Assembly: GCA_019745075.1 (NCBI GenBank)
Contig: JAIETR010000030.1
Coordinates: 1 to 36,391 of the forward strand
Reading direction: 5' to 3'
DNA: 36,391 nt
Source of the DNA: Qipengyuania sp.
GTDB lineage: Bacteria > Pseudomonadota > Alphaproteobacteria > Sphingomonadales > Sphingomonadaceae
A program made the position numbers and the translations under genes. Shown here piece after piece: positions 26,368 to 33,079 of the stretch. Each line of letters starts with the position of its first letter. The first letter of the stretch is position 1. The notes below the pieces were generated by a model. That model worked only from the letters and a program-made list of their open reading frames with translations. It did not search any database and was not told the DNA's origin.

Positions 26368-26841
26368 TCAGACCAGCTCCCGGAACGCGTCGACCACCGC
26401 GCGGTAGACGCGCTTCTTGAACGGCACGATCAGCTCGGGCAGTTCCTCGGGCTCGACCCATTTCCAGTCGAAGAACTCGGGCGGATCGTGCGCCTCCAGG
26501 TCGATGTCGCTGTCGCTGCCGGTGAAGCGGGCGCAGAACCAGATCTGCTCCTGGCCGCGATATTTGCCGCCCCACAGCTTGCCCATCAACTCGTCGGGCA
26601 GGTCGTAGCGGATCGGATCGTCGATGCGCCCGATGATCGAGACATGCTGCTCGTCTAAGCCGGTTTCCTCGGCCAGCTCGCGAATGGCCGCGGCGCGCAG
26701 ATCTTCGTCCTCGTCCACTCCGCCTTGCGGCATCTGCCACCAGTCGCCCTCGCGGTTGTCGATGCGCCGGCCGACGAAGACCCTGCCCTCGGCATTGACC
26801 AGCATGACGCCCACGCAGGGCCGATATCCCAATCCGTCCAT
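26368..26841 (-). CDS. rppH: RNA pyrophosphohydrolase
   Basis: Removes pyrophosphate from 5'-triphosphate mRNA ends, starting 5'-dependent decay. The 157-residue protein begins MDGLGYRPCVGVMLVNAEGRVF, a close RppH signature (xYRxxVGxML). The Nudix box GGVDEDEDLRAAAIRELAEETGL begins at 40, with E46, R54-E55 and E58-E59. WWQMPQGG precedes it, and the C-terminal FxxFKxxVY-like segment (VPFKKRVYRAVVDAF) is also typical. It lies 18 bases after the lipase-like gene on the same strand and is probably co-transcribed. It is convergent with the TPR gene, 10 bases away. Confidence 0.94.
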   Translation of the reverse strand: MDGLGYRPCVGVMLVNAEGRVFVGRRIDNREGDWWQMPQGGVDEDEDLRAAAIRELAEETGLDEQHVSIIGRIDDPIRYDLPDELMGKLWGGKYRGQEQIWFCARFTGSDSDIDLEAHDPPEFFDWKWVEPEELPELIVPFKKRVYRAVVDAFRELV

Positions 26842-26859
26842 GCTGCCCCCAACCGTGTT

Positions 26860-27810
26860 TCAGCCTCGGTGTTCCAGCATTAATTTCACTGCGTCGAGGA
26901 AACGCTCGAGATCGCCCTGGCCGCTGGGAATCGCCTTCCTGAGCGTGGTGAAACCGTGGATGATGCCGGGGAATTCGAGATAGACGACCTCGGTGCCCTG
27001 CTGGATGAGATGGGCGGCGTAGTTGCGGCCCGAATCGCGCAAGGGATCGAGCCCGGCGGTGCAGACCACGGTCGGCGGAGTGTTCGAACAGTCGCCGACC
27101 ATCGGGGTGTGGCGCGGATCGCTGGCATCGCCGCCATATTGCCTGGTGAACCACGCCATCGTCGGGCCGGTCAGAAGGTAGCCGTCGAAGAAATCGCCGA
27201 AGCTGCGGTGCTGGCTGACATCGTCCGCCACAGGATAGATCGGCGCCTGCACCAGCACCGGCGCCGCGGCGGGATCGTTGACCAGCGCGTTGGTGGTCAC
27301 GATGGTGAGATTGCCCCCGGCGCTGTCGCCGGCGACGACCAGCCCGGTGACGACGCGCCCCAGCTCGCGCGGCGAGGAGGCGATCCAGCGCGCCGCCGCC
27401 TCGCAATCGTCGGGCGCGGCGGGGAAGGGGTGTTCGGGGGCGAGCCGGTATTCGACCGAGATCACCGGCAGGTCGAGCAGGGTGGCGATCTCGGTGCAGA
27501 GCGAATTATAGACCCCGATGTCGCCGATCACGAAGCCGCCGCCGTGGATGAAGATCACCACCGGGCCGGGCTCGCGGTGGTCGGTGGTGTCGTAGAGCCG
27601 GAGCGGGATCTCGCTCGCCGGCCCGGGACACATCAGGTCCTTGATGACCGGCAGCGCGCGCGCGTCGGCCTCGGCCATGCCGCCCATGACGCGCATCTGC
27701 TCGCGCGCAGCGACCGCGCCGACCTCCTCAACCGTCGGCCCGCCGATCGCCTTGAGCATGTCGAGAAAGCCGCGCACGTCCTCGCGCACATAATGTTCGC
27801 TCTCGGCCAC
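26860..27810 (-). CDS. Alpha/beta hydrolase, hormone-sensitive-lipase (HSL) family
   Basis: Predicted cytoplasmic carboxylesterase or lipase. HSL hallmarks are the oxyanion motif HGGGFVIGD and the nucleophile elbow GDSAGGN, followed by the acidic residue in AGLDPLRDSG and the histidine in PGIIHGFTTL. The frame is open up to ATG 27870 (336 residues). I chose GTG at 27810 (316 residues) because it has GGGAG well spaced upstream and the conserved YVREDVRGFLDML begins just after it, while 27870 has only a weak AAGG. The substrate is unknown. It is divergent from korA. Confidence 0.85.
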   Translation of the reverse strand: MAESEHYVREDVRGFLDMLKAIGGPTVEEVGAVAAREQMRVMGGMAEADARALPVIKDLMCPGPASEIPLRLYDTTDHREPGPVVIFIHGGGFVIGDIGVYNSLCTEIATLLDLPVISVEYRLAPEHPFPAAPDDCEAAARWIASSPRELGRVVTGLVVAGDSAGGNLTIVTTNALVNDPAAAPVLVQAPIYPVADDVSQHRSFGDFFDGYLLTGPTMAWFTRQYGGDASDPRHTPMVGDCSNTPPTVVCTAGLDPLRDSGRNYAAHLIQQGTEVVYLEFPGIIHGFTTLRKAIPSGQGDLERFLDAVKLMLEHRG

Positions 27811-27978
27811 TTCGCCGTCTCCCGCTGACTTGCCTTTCCGGACCCTAGCCGCGAGCGCAGGCTTTTCCATGCGCCTTTTTGGGCGTAGCGAGAAAAACTT
27901 GGTTGAGTGCCGGCGAGCCGATCCCTAGCTCGGGCGGACCGATCGGCGCCCCGCGCGGCGCCGCATGAAGGACTGCAA

Positions 27979-29979
27979 ATGGCGACCCAGACGGTCGAGG
28001 ATACCGGGCCCGTGGCCCACACCGCCGAAGCCAGACCCGAAGCCGTGGTGGTGCGCTTTGCCGGCGATTCCGGCGACGGGATGCAATTGACCGGCGGGCA
28101 GTTCACGCTCTCGACGGCGCTCGCCGGCAACGATCTGGCCACCTTCCCCGACTTCCCGGCGGAAATCCGCGCGCCGCAGGGCACGCTGTTCGGCGTTTCC
28201 GCCTTCCAGATCAACTTCGGCAGCCACCGGATCGACACCGCGGGCGACGCGCCCGATGTGCTGGTGGCGATGAACCCGGCGGCGCTCAAGACCAATCTCG
28301 CGGCGGTCAAGCCGGGCGGGCTGGTGATCGCCGACACCGGCGAGTTCACCAGGCGCAATCTCGAGAAGGCGAAATATTCGGTCAATCCGCTCGAGGACGG
28401 CAGCCTGGCGAAATGGGACGTGCTCGCCTTCGACATCAGCGCGCAGACGATCGAGGCGGTCAAGCCTTTCGGCCTCGGCAACAAGGACGCGCTGCGCTGC
28501 AAGAACATGTGGACGCTGGGATTGGCGATGTGGATGTTCGACCGTCCCCGCGGGCCGATCCACGACTGGCTGCGCGCCAAGTTCAAGGGCAAGCCGGAAC
28601 TGGCGGAAGCCAATATCGCCGCGCTCGACGCGGGCCATGCCTATGGCGAGACGGCGGAGCTTTCGGGTCCGCTGCATCAGTATCACCTCGATCCGGTGCC
28701 GACCGCACCGGGGCTCTACCGCACCATCACCGGGGCGGAGGCGGTGAGCCTTGGGCTGGTGGCCGGGGCGCAGCTGACCGGCCTGCCGCTGTTCTTCGGC
28801 GGCTATCCGATCACCCCGGCGAGCGCGATCCTGCACCATCTGGCGCGGCTCAAGGAATTCGGCGTCACCACCTTCCAGGCCGAGGACGAGATCGCCGCGA
28901 TCTGCGCCGCGATCGGGGCGAGCTATGCCGGGAGCCTGGGTGTGACTTCGTCGAGCGGCCCCGGCATCGCGCTCAAGGGCGAAGCGATGGGGCTGGCGAT
29001 CATGACCGAGCTGCCGCTGGTGATCGTCAACAGCCAGCGCGGCGGCCCCTCGACCGGCCTGCCCACCAAGACCGAGCAGAGCGATCTCTACCAGGCGGTC
29101 TATGGCCGCAACGGCGATGCGCCCCTGCCGGTGATCGCGGCGCGCAGCCCGGCCGACGTGTTCGAATGCGCGATCGAGGCGGTGCGGATCGCGGTGCAAT
29201 ATATGACGCCGGTGATGCTGCTGACCGACGGCTATATCGCCAATGCCGCCGAGCCTTGGCTGGTGCCGAACCCCGCCGACTTCGCACCGATGCCGGCGCA
29301 GTTCCTCACCGAAAAGAACGCCGGCGACGAACTGCTGCCCTACGCGCGTGACGCCAAGGGCGCGCGGCCGTGGATCAAGCCGGGTACGCCGGGGCTGATG
29401 CACCGCATCGGCGGGATCGAGAAAGCGGCGGGCACCGGCCATATCGATTATTCGCCGGCCAACCACCAGGAGATGACCGACGCGCGCCGCACCAAGGTGC
29501 TCGGCGTCGACGTGCCCGAGCAGGCGGTCGAGGTCGGCAACACAACGGGCAAGCTGGCAGTCGTCGGCTGGGGCAGCACTTACGGCCCCATTCACCAGGC
29601 GGTGCTCCGCGCCCGCGCCAAAGGCCGCGACGTCAGCCACATCCATGTCCGCCACATCTGGCCGCTCCCGGCCAATCTCGGCGAGCTATTGCGCGGCTTC
29701 GACAAGGTTCTCGTGCCCGAGATGAACACCGGCCAGTTCAAGACGGTGCTGCGCGACCAGTTCCTGGTCGATGCCCAGCCGCTTACGAAGGTCTCCGGCC
29801 AGCCGTTCCAGATCGCCGAGCTCGAAGCTGCCATCGAAACCTATTTCGACGCCATTCCCGGCGATGCCGGCGGCGAGGAAATCGCGGCCAACCTCCAGCA
29901 GCTCCCCAATCCCGAAGCCGGTCACGACGACGGCACCACCCCGCGCGATCTGCGCCTGATGCACGACCGGGACAATTGA
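27979..29979 (+). CDS. korA: 2-oxoacid:ferredoxin oxidoreductase, fused gamma-alpha subunit (KorA)
   Basis: With KorB, oxidises a 2-oxoacid (probably 2-oxoglutarate) to acyl-CoA and reduces ferredoxin. At 666 residues it carries an N-terminal gamma domain (about 22-200, VRFAGDSGDGMQLTGGQF) fused to the alpha domain (from about 245), with GYPITPAS 275-282, TSSSGPG, and NSQRGGPSTGLPTKTEQSDL. The two-subunit oxygen-tolerant type fits an aerobe. ATG 27979 was taken over ATG 27907 because AGGA is seven bases upstream and the extension is low-complexity. A small GGCGCC hairpin (27945-27962) sits just before the ribosome site. korB follows after 114 bases. Confidence 0.93.
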   Translation: MATQTVEDTGPVAHTAEARPEAVVVRFAGDSGDGMQLTGGQFTLSTALAGNDLATFPDFPAEIRAPQGTLFGVSAFQINFGSHRIDTAGDAPDVLVAMNPAALKTNLAAVKPGGLVIADTGEFTRRNLEKAKYSVNPLEDGSLAKWDVLAFDISAQTIEAVKPFGLGNKDALRCKNMWTLGLAMWMFDRPRGPIHDWLRAKFKGKPELAEANIAALDAGHAYGETAELSGPLHQYHLDPVPTAPGLYRTITGAEAVSLGLVAGAQLTGLPLFFGGYPITPASAILHHLARLKEFGVTTFQAEDEIAAICAAIGASYAGSLGVTSSSGPGIALKGEAMGLAIMTELPLVIVNSQRGGPSTGLPTKTEQSDLYQAVYGRNGDAPLPVIAARSPADVFECAIEAVRIAVQYMTPVMLLTDGYIANAAEPWLVPNPADFAPMPAQFLTEKNAGDELLPYARDAKGARPWIKPGTPGLMHRIGGIEKAAGTGHIDYSPANHQEMTDARRTKVLGVDVPEQAVEVGNTTGKLAVVGWGSTYGPIHQAVLRARAKGRDVSHIHVRHIWPLPANLGELLRGFDKVLVPEMNTGQFKTVLRDQFLVDAQPLTKVSGQPFQIAELEAAIETYFDAIPGDAGGEEIAANLQQLPNPEAGHDDGTTPRDLRLMHDRDN

Positions 29980-30010
29980 GGTGTCGGCGGTGATCCCAAC
30001 CAAACTACGC

Positions 30011-30084
30011 CCGTTCGTGTCGAGCGAAGTCGAGACACGCCAGCGCCCCCCCACCCGCCTCTCGACTTCGCTCGAGGCGAACGG
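30011..30084. repeat. Palindromic repeat (family A) between korA and korB
   Basis: The arms 30011-30034 and 30061-30084 are inverted repeats differing at two positions, with a 26-base C-rich loop. The left arm is the same 24 bases as at 13092-13115. The right end CGAACGG runs into the GGAAG (30083-30087) that serves as the korB ribosome site. The element separates the two subunit genes of one enzyme and could lower transcription of korB or protect the korA message. Confidence 0.85.
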
Positions 30085-30093
30085 AAGTTTGTT

Positions 30094-31137
30094 ATGAACG
30101 AGATGACCTCACCGGGCTCGATGATCACCACGCTCAAGGACTGGGAGACCGACCAGGAGGTGCGCTGGTGCCCGGGCTGCGGGGATTATGCGATCCTCAA
30201 GGCGGTGCAGCGCACGCTGCCGCAGCTGGGGGCCGACCCGGCGAACACGGTGTTCGTCAGCGGCATCGGCTGTTCGAGCCGTTTTCCCTATTACATCGAG
30301 AGCTACGGCTTTCACACCATCCACGGCCGCGCCCCCGCTTTCGCTACGGGCATCAAGCTGGCCAATCCCGATCTCGACATCTGGCTGGTGACCGGCGACG
30401 GCGACGGGCTGTCGATCGGCGGCAACCATCTGATGCATGTCCTGCGCCGCAATGTGAACATGCAGATCATGTTGTTCAACAACGAGATTTACGGCCTCAC
30501 CAAGGGGCAGGCCTCGCCCACCAGCCGCGAAGGGACGCGCAGCCCCTCGACCCCGATCGGCTCGTTCGACCATCCCGCCAAGCCGGCCGCCTTCGCGCTC
30601 GGCAGCGGGGCGCGTTTCGTGGCGCGCGGCTTCGACGTCTCCAAGAAGCTGCCCGAAGTGCTCATGGCGGCGCACGCGCATCGCGGCGCGGCGTTCATCG
30701 AGATTTTCCAGAACTGCGTCGTCTACAACAAGGACGTGTTCGACGATTTCGCGCAGCCCAAGGGCGCGGAGGATCGCCAGCTCTGGCTGGAGAACGGCGC
30801 GCCCATGCTGTTCGCGGGCGGCACCAGGGGAATCGCACTCGATCGCGAGGCTCTGCGCCTCACGGTCGTCGATGTGGCGGATGGCGGCTGGGAGAGCGCC
30901 GGGGTCATCGTCCACGACGTCACCAACCGGTCGATCGCGCATATGCTGGTCGAAATGCCCTTCGGCCCCTTCCCGATGGCGCTCGGCGTGCTGTACGACG
31001 ATCCCATCCCGACCTTCGAGGAAGCGGTGATCGCCGAGCGCGAGAAAGCGAGCGCGGGCAAGGAACCCAACCTCGCCAAGCTGCTCGGCACCGGCCAGAC
31101 CTGGACCGTGGACCAGAGCGCGGGGCACCCGGCCTAA
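30094..31137 (+). CDS. korB: 2-oxoacid:ferredoxin oxidoreductase beta subunit (KorB)
   Basis: Thiamine-diphosphate and iron-sulfur subunit, partner of KorA. The 347-residue protein has CPGCGDYAIL (C26, C29) and C60 (GIGCSSRFPYY) as cluster ligands. The ThDP-binding stretch GDGDGLSIGGNHLMHVLRRN starts at 101 and ends in FNNEIYGLTKGQASPTS. No separate ferredoxin-like delta domain is present, as expected for the two-subunit class. Substrate preference (2-oxoglutarate against pyruvate) cannot be read with certainty. 2-oxoglutarate is the usual assignment for aerobic proteobacteria. Confidence 0.94.
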   Translation: MNEMTSPGSMITTLKDWETDQEVRWCPGCGDYAILKAVQRTLPQLGADPANTVFVSGIGCSSRFPYYIESYGFHTIHGRAPAFATGIKLANPDLDIWLVTGDGDGLSIGGNHLMHVLRRNVNMQIMLFNNEIYGLTKGQASPTSREGTRSPSTPIGSFDHPAKPAAFALGSGARFVARGFDVSKKLPEVLMAAHAHRGAAFIEIFQNCVVYNKDVFDDFAQPKGAEDRQLWLENGAPMLFAGGTRGIALDREALRLTVVDVADGGWESAGVIVHDVTNRSIAHMLVEMPFGPFPMALGVLYDDPIPTFEEAVIAEREKASAGKEPNLAKLLGTGQTWTVDQSAGHPA

Positions 31138-31171
31138 GGCCGAGTTGATTGCGCTAGCTTCGTCCTCTTTC

Positions 31172-31250
31172 GTCATCCCCGCGAAAGCGGGACCCAATCG
31201 CATCTTCGGCGCCAGGGAGTCGACTGGACCCCCGCTTTCGCGGGCGTGAC
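31172..31250. repeat. Degenerate copy of family C palindrome
   Basis: The left arm 31172-31200 (GTCATCCCCGCGAAAGCGGG...) and right arm 31221-31250 are imperfect inverted repeats. They match the element at 18004-18082 with several substitutions and lack its tandem tail. It lies 34 bases after korB and may terminate its transcript. The rest of the 201-base gap before the ArsR gene shows no gene. Confidence 0.8.
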
Positions 31251-31338
31251 GAGGTGGCTTGTTCGATGGTTACCAAATCGTGGACAACTAGGTGAACGCT
31301 ATCGGGCGACTCGGGAGGGTGTGGATAGCCTCGCGGCC

Positions 31339-31647
31339 ATGACCGACACCTTCGTCGCCCTGTCCGATCCCACCCGCCGCGCGCTGCTCGACCGGCTGAG
31401 TGCGCATGGCGGCATGACACTCACCGAGCTGGGCGAGGGGCTGCCGATGACGCGGCAGGCGGTCGCCAAGCATCTCGCGGTGCTCGAGGCGGCCGAGCTC
31501 GTCGCCAGCCGCCGCGACGGGCGCTGCAAGCGGCATTACTTGAACCCGCTGCCGCTGGCCAAGATGGCGCGGCGCTGGCTGACCCGGTTCGAGGACGTGC
31601 CGATCGGGGCGATCGCCGGCTTGTCGGGCGGTGTGCGGCTCCAGTGA
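31339..31647 (+). CDS. ArsR-family winged-helix transcriptional regulator
   Basis: A 102-residue repressor-type protein: FVALSDPTRRALLDRLSAHGGMTLTELGEGLPMTRQAVAKHLAVLEAAELVASRRDGRCKRHYLNP forms the winged helix-turn-helix. The metal-binding ELCVCDL motif of ArsR/SmtB sensors is absent (TELGEGL instead), so it is a non-metal member. Relatives of this type normally sit beside an SRPBCC/AHSA1-domain gene. None is here: the next gene is a convergent VOC gene 30 bases away. ATG 31339 was chosen from the conserved N-terminus. No good ribosome site precedes it, and GTG 31321 directly follows GGGAGG. Confidence 0.85.
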   Translation: MTDTFVALSDPTRRALLDRLSAHGGMTLTELGEGLPMTRQAVAKHLAVLEAAELVASRRDGRCKRHYLNPLPLAKMARRWLTRFEDVPIGAIAGLSGGVRLQ

Positions 31648-31677
31648 CGGGCGAACAGCGGCTCGCGGTGCAGCAGC

Positions 31678-32052
31678 TCATTCATAGCTGACGATCTCCC
31701 ATTCGATCCTGTCCCAGTCGAAGAAGTAGAAGCTCCGTGGCCCGGGGTTGTAACGGCTGTGGTTGAAGGGCTCGAGACCCGCCTTTGTTACGATGCCCTC
31801 CGCGGCCGCCAGATCGTCCACCGCGATGCCGATGTGGTTCATCGGCACGCTCTTGGAGAAGCCGCCCGCGACCCGAGGGCTGGTATGGATCGCCACATAA
31901 GCCCTATCGGTCCCGAGGTGGATCGAGCGCCCGTTGTCGAGCGAAGGGCCTTCCCAGCGGCGGTGCCAGCCGGTGAGTTTCTCGATGAGCTGCGCGGTGC
32001 GCTCGCCATCGGTGACCGAGATATTGACATGTTCGAGTTGGGCCGTGGCCAT
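31678..32052 (-). CDS. VOC-family (glyoxalase/dioxygenase-fold) protein, probable SoxR target
   Basis: A 124-residue single-chain vicinal-oxygen-chelate protein: LEHVNISVTDGER opens the first beta-alpha-beta-beta-beta module (H8) and MNHIGIAVDDLAAA the second (H73). FYFFDWDRIEWEIVSYE carries the terminal glutamates. The metal-ligand pattern H...H...E is compatible with a glyoxalase- or resistance-type enzyme; the substrate is unknown. GGAGAC four bases upstream supports the start. It is divergent from soxR with 71 bases between, and its promoter contains a SoxR box, so it is probably induced by redox-active compounds. Confidence 0.9.
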   Translation of the reverse strand: MATAQLEHVNISVTDGERTAQLIEKLTGWHRRWEGPSLDNGRSIHLGTDRAYVAIHTSPRVAGGFSKSVPMNHIGIAVDDLAAAEGIVTKAGLEPFNHSRYNPGPRSFYFFDWDRIEWEIVSYE

Positions 32053-32090
32053 GCGTGTCTCCTGTCTGCTTTGCGAATCGGACAGGCATG

Positions 32091-32121
32091 CTTATGCAAC
32101 CTCAAGCCAGCTTTAGGTCAA
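32091..32121 (-). promoter_or_regulatory. SoxR-controlled promoter of the VOC gene
   Basis: CCTCAAGCCAGCTTTAGG at 32100-32117 matches the E. coli SoxR box CCTCAAGTTAACTTGAGG at 14 of 18 positions. On the minus strand it lies between a -35-like TTGACC (32116-32121) and a -10-like CATAAG (32091-32096), separated by 19 bases. That long spacer is the hallmark of MerR-family-activated promoters. The site is also just six bases before the soxR start, so it may repress soxR. Confidence 0.82.
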
Positions 32122-32123
32122 GC

Positions 32124-32561
32124 ATGAAATCCAGCGACGTTCTCACTATTGGCGATCTGGCGAGGCGCACCGGGCTCAGCGTTCCGACGATCCGCTTCTA
32201 CGAGGCCAAGGGCCTGATCGAGGCCCTGCGCACGGGAGGGAACCAGCGCCGCTTCCTACGCGCCGATATCCGCCGGCTGAGCTTCATCCTCATCGCCCAG
32301 AAGCTCGGCCTCTCGCTCGGCGAGATCGGCGCGGCGATGGCCGGCCTGCCGCAAGGCCGCACCCCCAACGCGCGCGACTGGGCGCGCATCAGCGGCGCGA
32401 TCCGCACCCGCATCGACGCCCAGATCGCGAGGTTGGAGAAGGTGCGCGAAGACCTCGGCGGCTGCATCGGCTGCGGCTGCCTGAGCCTCAAGAAATGCGC
32501 GCTCTACAACGCAGGCGACAAATGGGGCGAGGGCGGGGTCGGGCCGCGGGTGTTGCGCTAG
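32124..32561 (+). CDS. soxR: Redox-sensing transcriptional activator SoxR
   Basis: MerR-family regulator with a [2Fe-2S] cluster that is oxidised by redox-cycling compounds. The 145-residue protein has the helix-turn-helix LTIGDLARRTGLSVPTIRFYEAKGLI (7-32) and a dimer helix. The cluster motif CIGCGCLSLKKC (C114, C117, C119, C125) is exactly the SoxR spacing C-x2-C-x-C-x5-C. Upstream in-frame starts exist, but ATG 32124 gives the family N-terminus. No soxS is present, as usual outside enteric bacteria. It is divergent from the VOC gene and convergent with the phosphatase gene, overlapping its stop codon by four bases. Confidence 0.95.
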   Translation: MKSSDVLTIGDLARRTGLSVPTIRFYEAKGLIEALRTGGNQRRFLRADIRRLSFILIAQKLGLSLGEIGAAMAGLPQGRTPNARDWARISGAIRTRIDAQIARLEKVREDLGGCIGCGCLSLKKCALYNAGDKWGEGGVGPRVLR

Positions 32562-33079
32562 TCGAGCGGGCCCAGCTTCGGATCGAGGTCGCGCGGGCGC
32601 ATGAAGTGGACCAGCGCACCGCATTCGGGGCGCAGGTCTAACCAGGCGTCGATCGCGAGTTCGAGCACCGCGAAGGCGGCGGTGGGGAATTTGACCTTGG
32701 CTTCGTCGAACAATGCGTTCTCGCAGCGTGGGGCGACGAGGTCGAGGATCATGTCGCCGAGGCCGGGATTGTGGCCGGCGATCAGGACTGCATCGCCACT
32801 GGTCTCGTGTAGCACCTGATAGATCGTATCGGTGGACGCCAGATAGAGTCGTTCGTCCCATTCGGGCGCCGGGCCGACGGCGGCGGATTCGAGCGTGAGC
32901 TGGACGCGCCGCGCCGGGCTGGCGATCAGGCGGTCCCACGTGGTGCCTTCCTGCCGCACATGCGCGCCCATCAGCGCCGCGCCGCGCCGCCCGCGCCCGT
33001 TGAGACCGCGGTCGAAGTCGCGCTTGTCGGATTGCCCCCAGTCGGACTTGGCGTGCCGCAGCAGGCCCAGTGTCTTCAC
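32558..33079 (-). CDS. SixA-like histidine phosphatase
   Basis: A 173-residue protein of the histidine phosphatase superfamily. LLRHAKSDW (catalytic H9), LIASPARRVQLT, and the second histidine in LIAGHNPGLGDM (H103) are visible. The sequence resembles SixA, which dephosphorylates histidine on phosphotransfer proteins, but many relatives are uncharacterised. The start is GTG (complement of 33077-33079), overlapping the stop of the helicase gene upstream (GTGA), so translation is probably coupled. If so, it would be co-induced with the helicase after DNA damage, an unexpected pairing. Confidence 0.87.
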   Translation of the reverse strand: MKTLGLLRHAKSDWGQSDKRDFDRGLNGRGRRGAALMGAHVRQEGTTWDRLIASPARRVQLTLESAAVGPAPEWDERLYLASTDTIYQVLHETSGDAVLIAGHNPGLGDMILDLVAPRCENALFDEAKVKFPTAAFAVLELAIDAWLDLRPECGALVHFMRPRDLDPKLGPLD

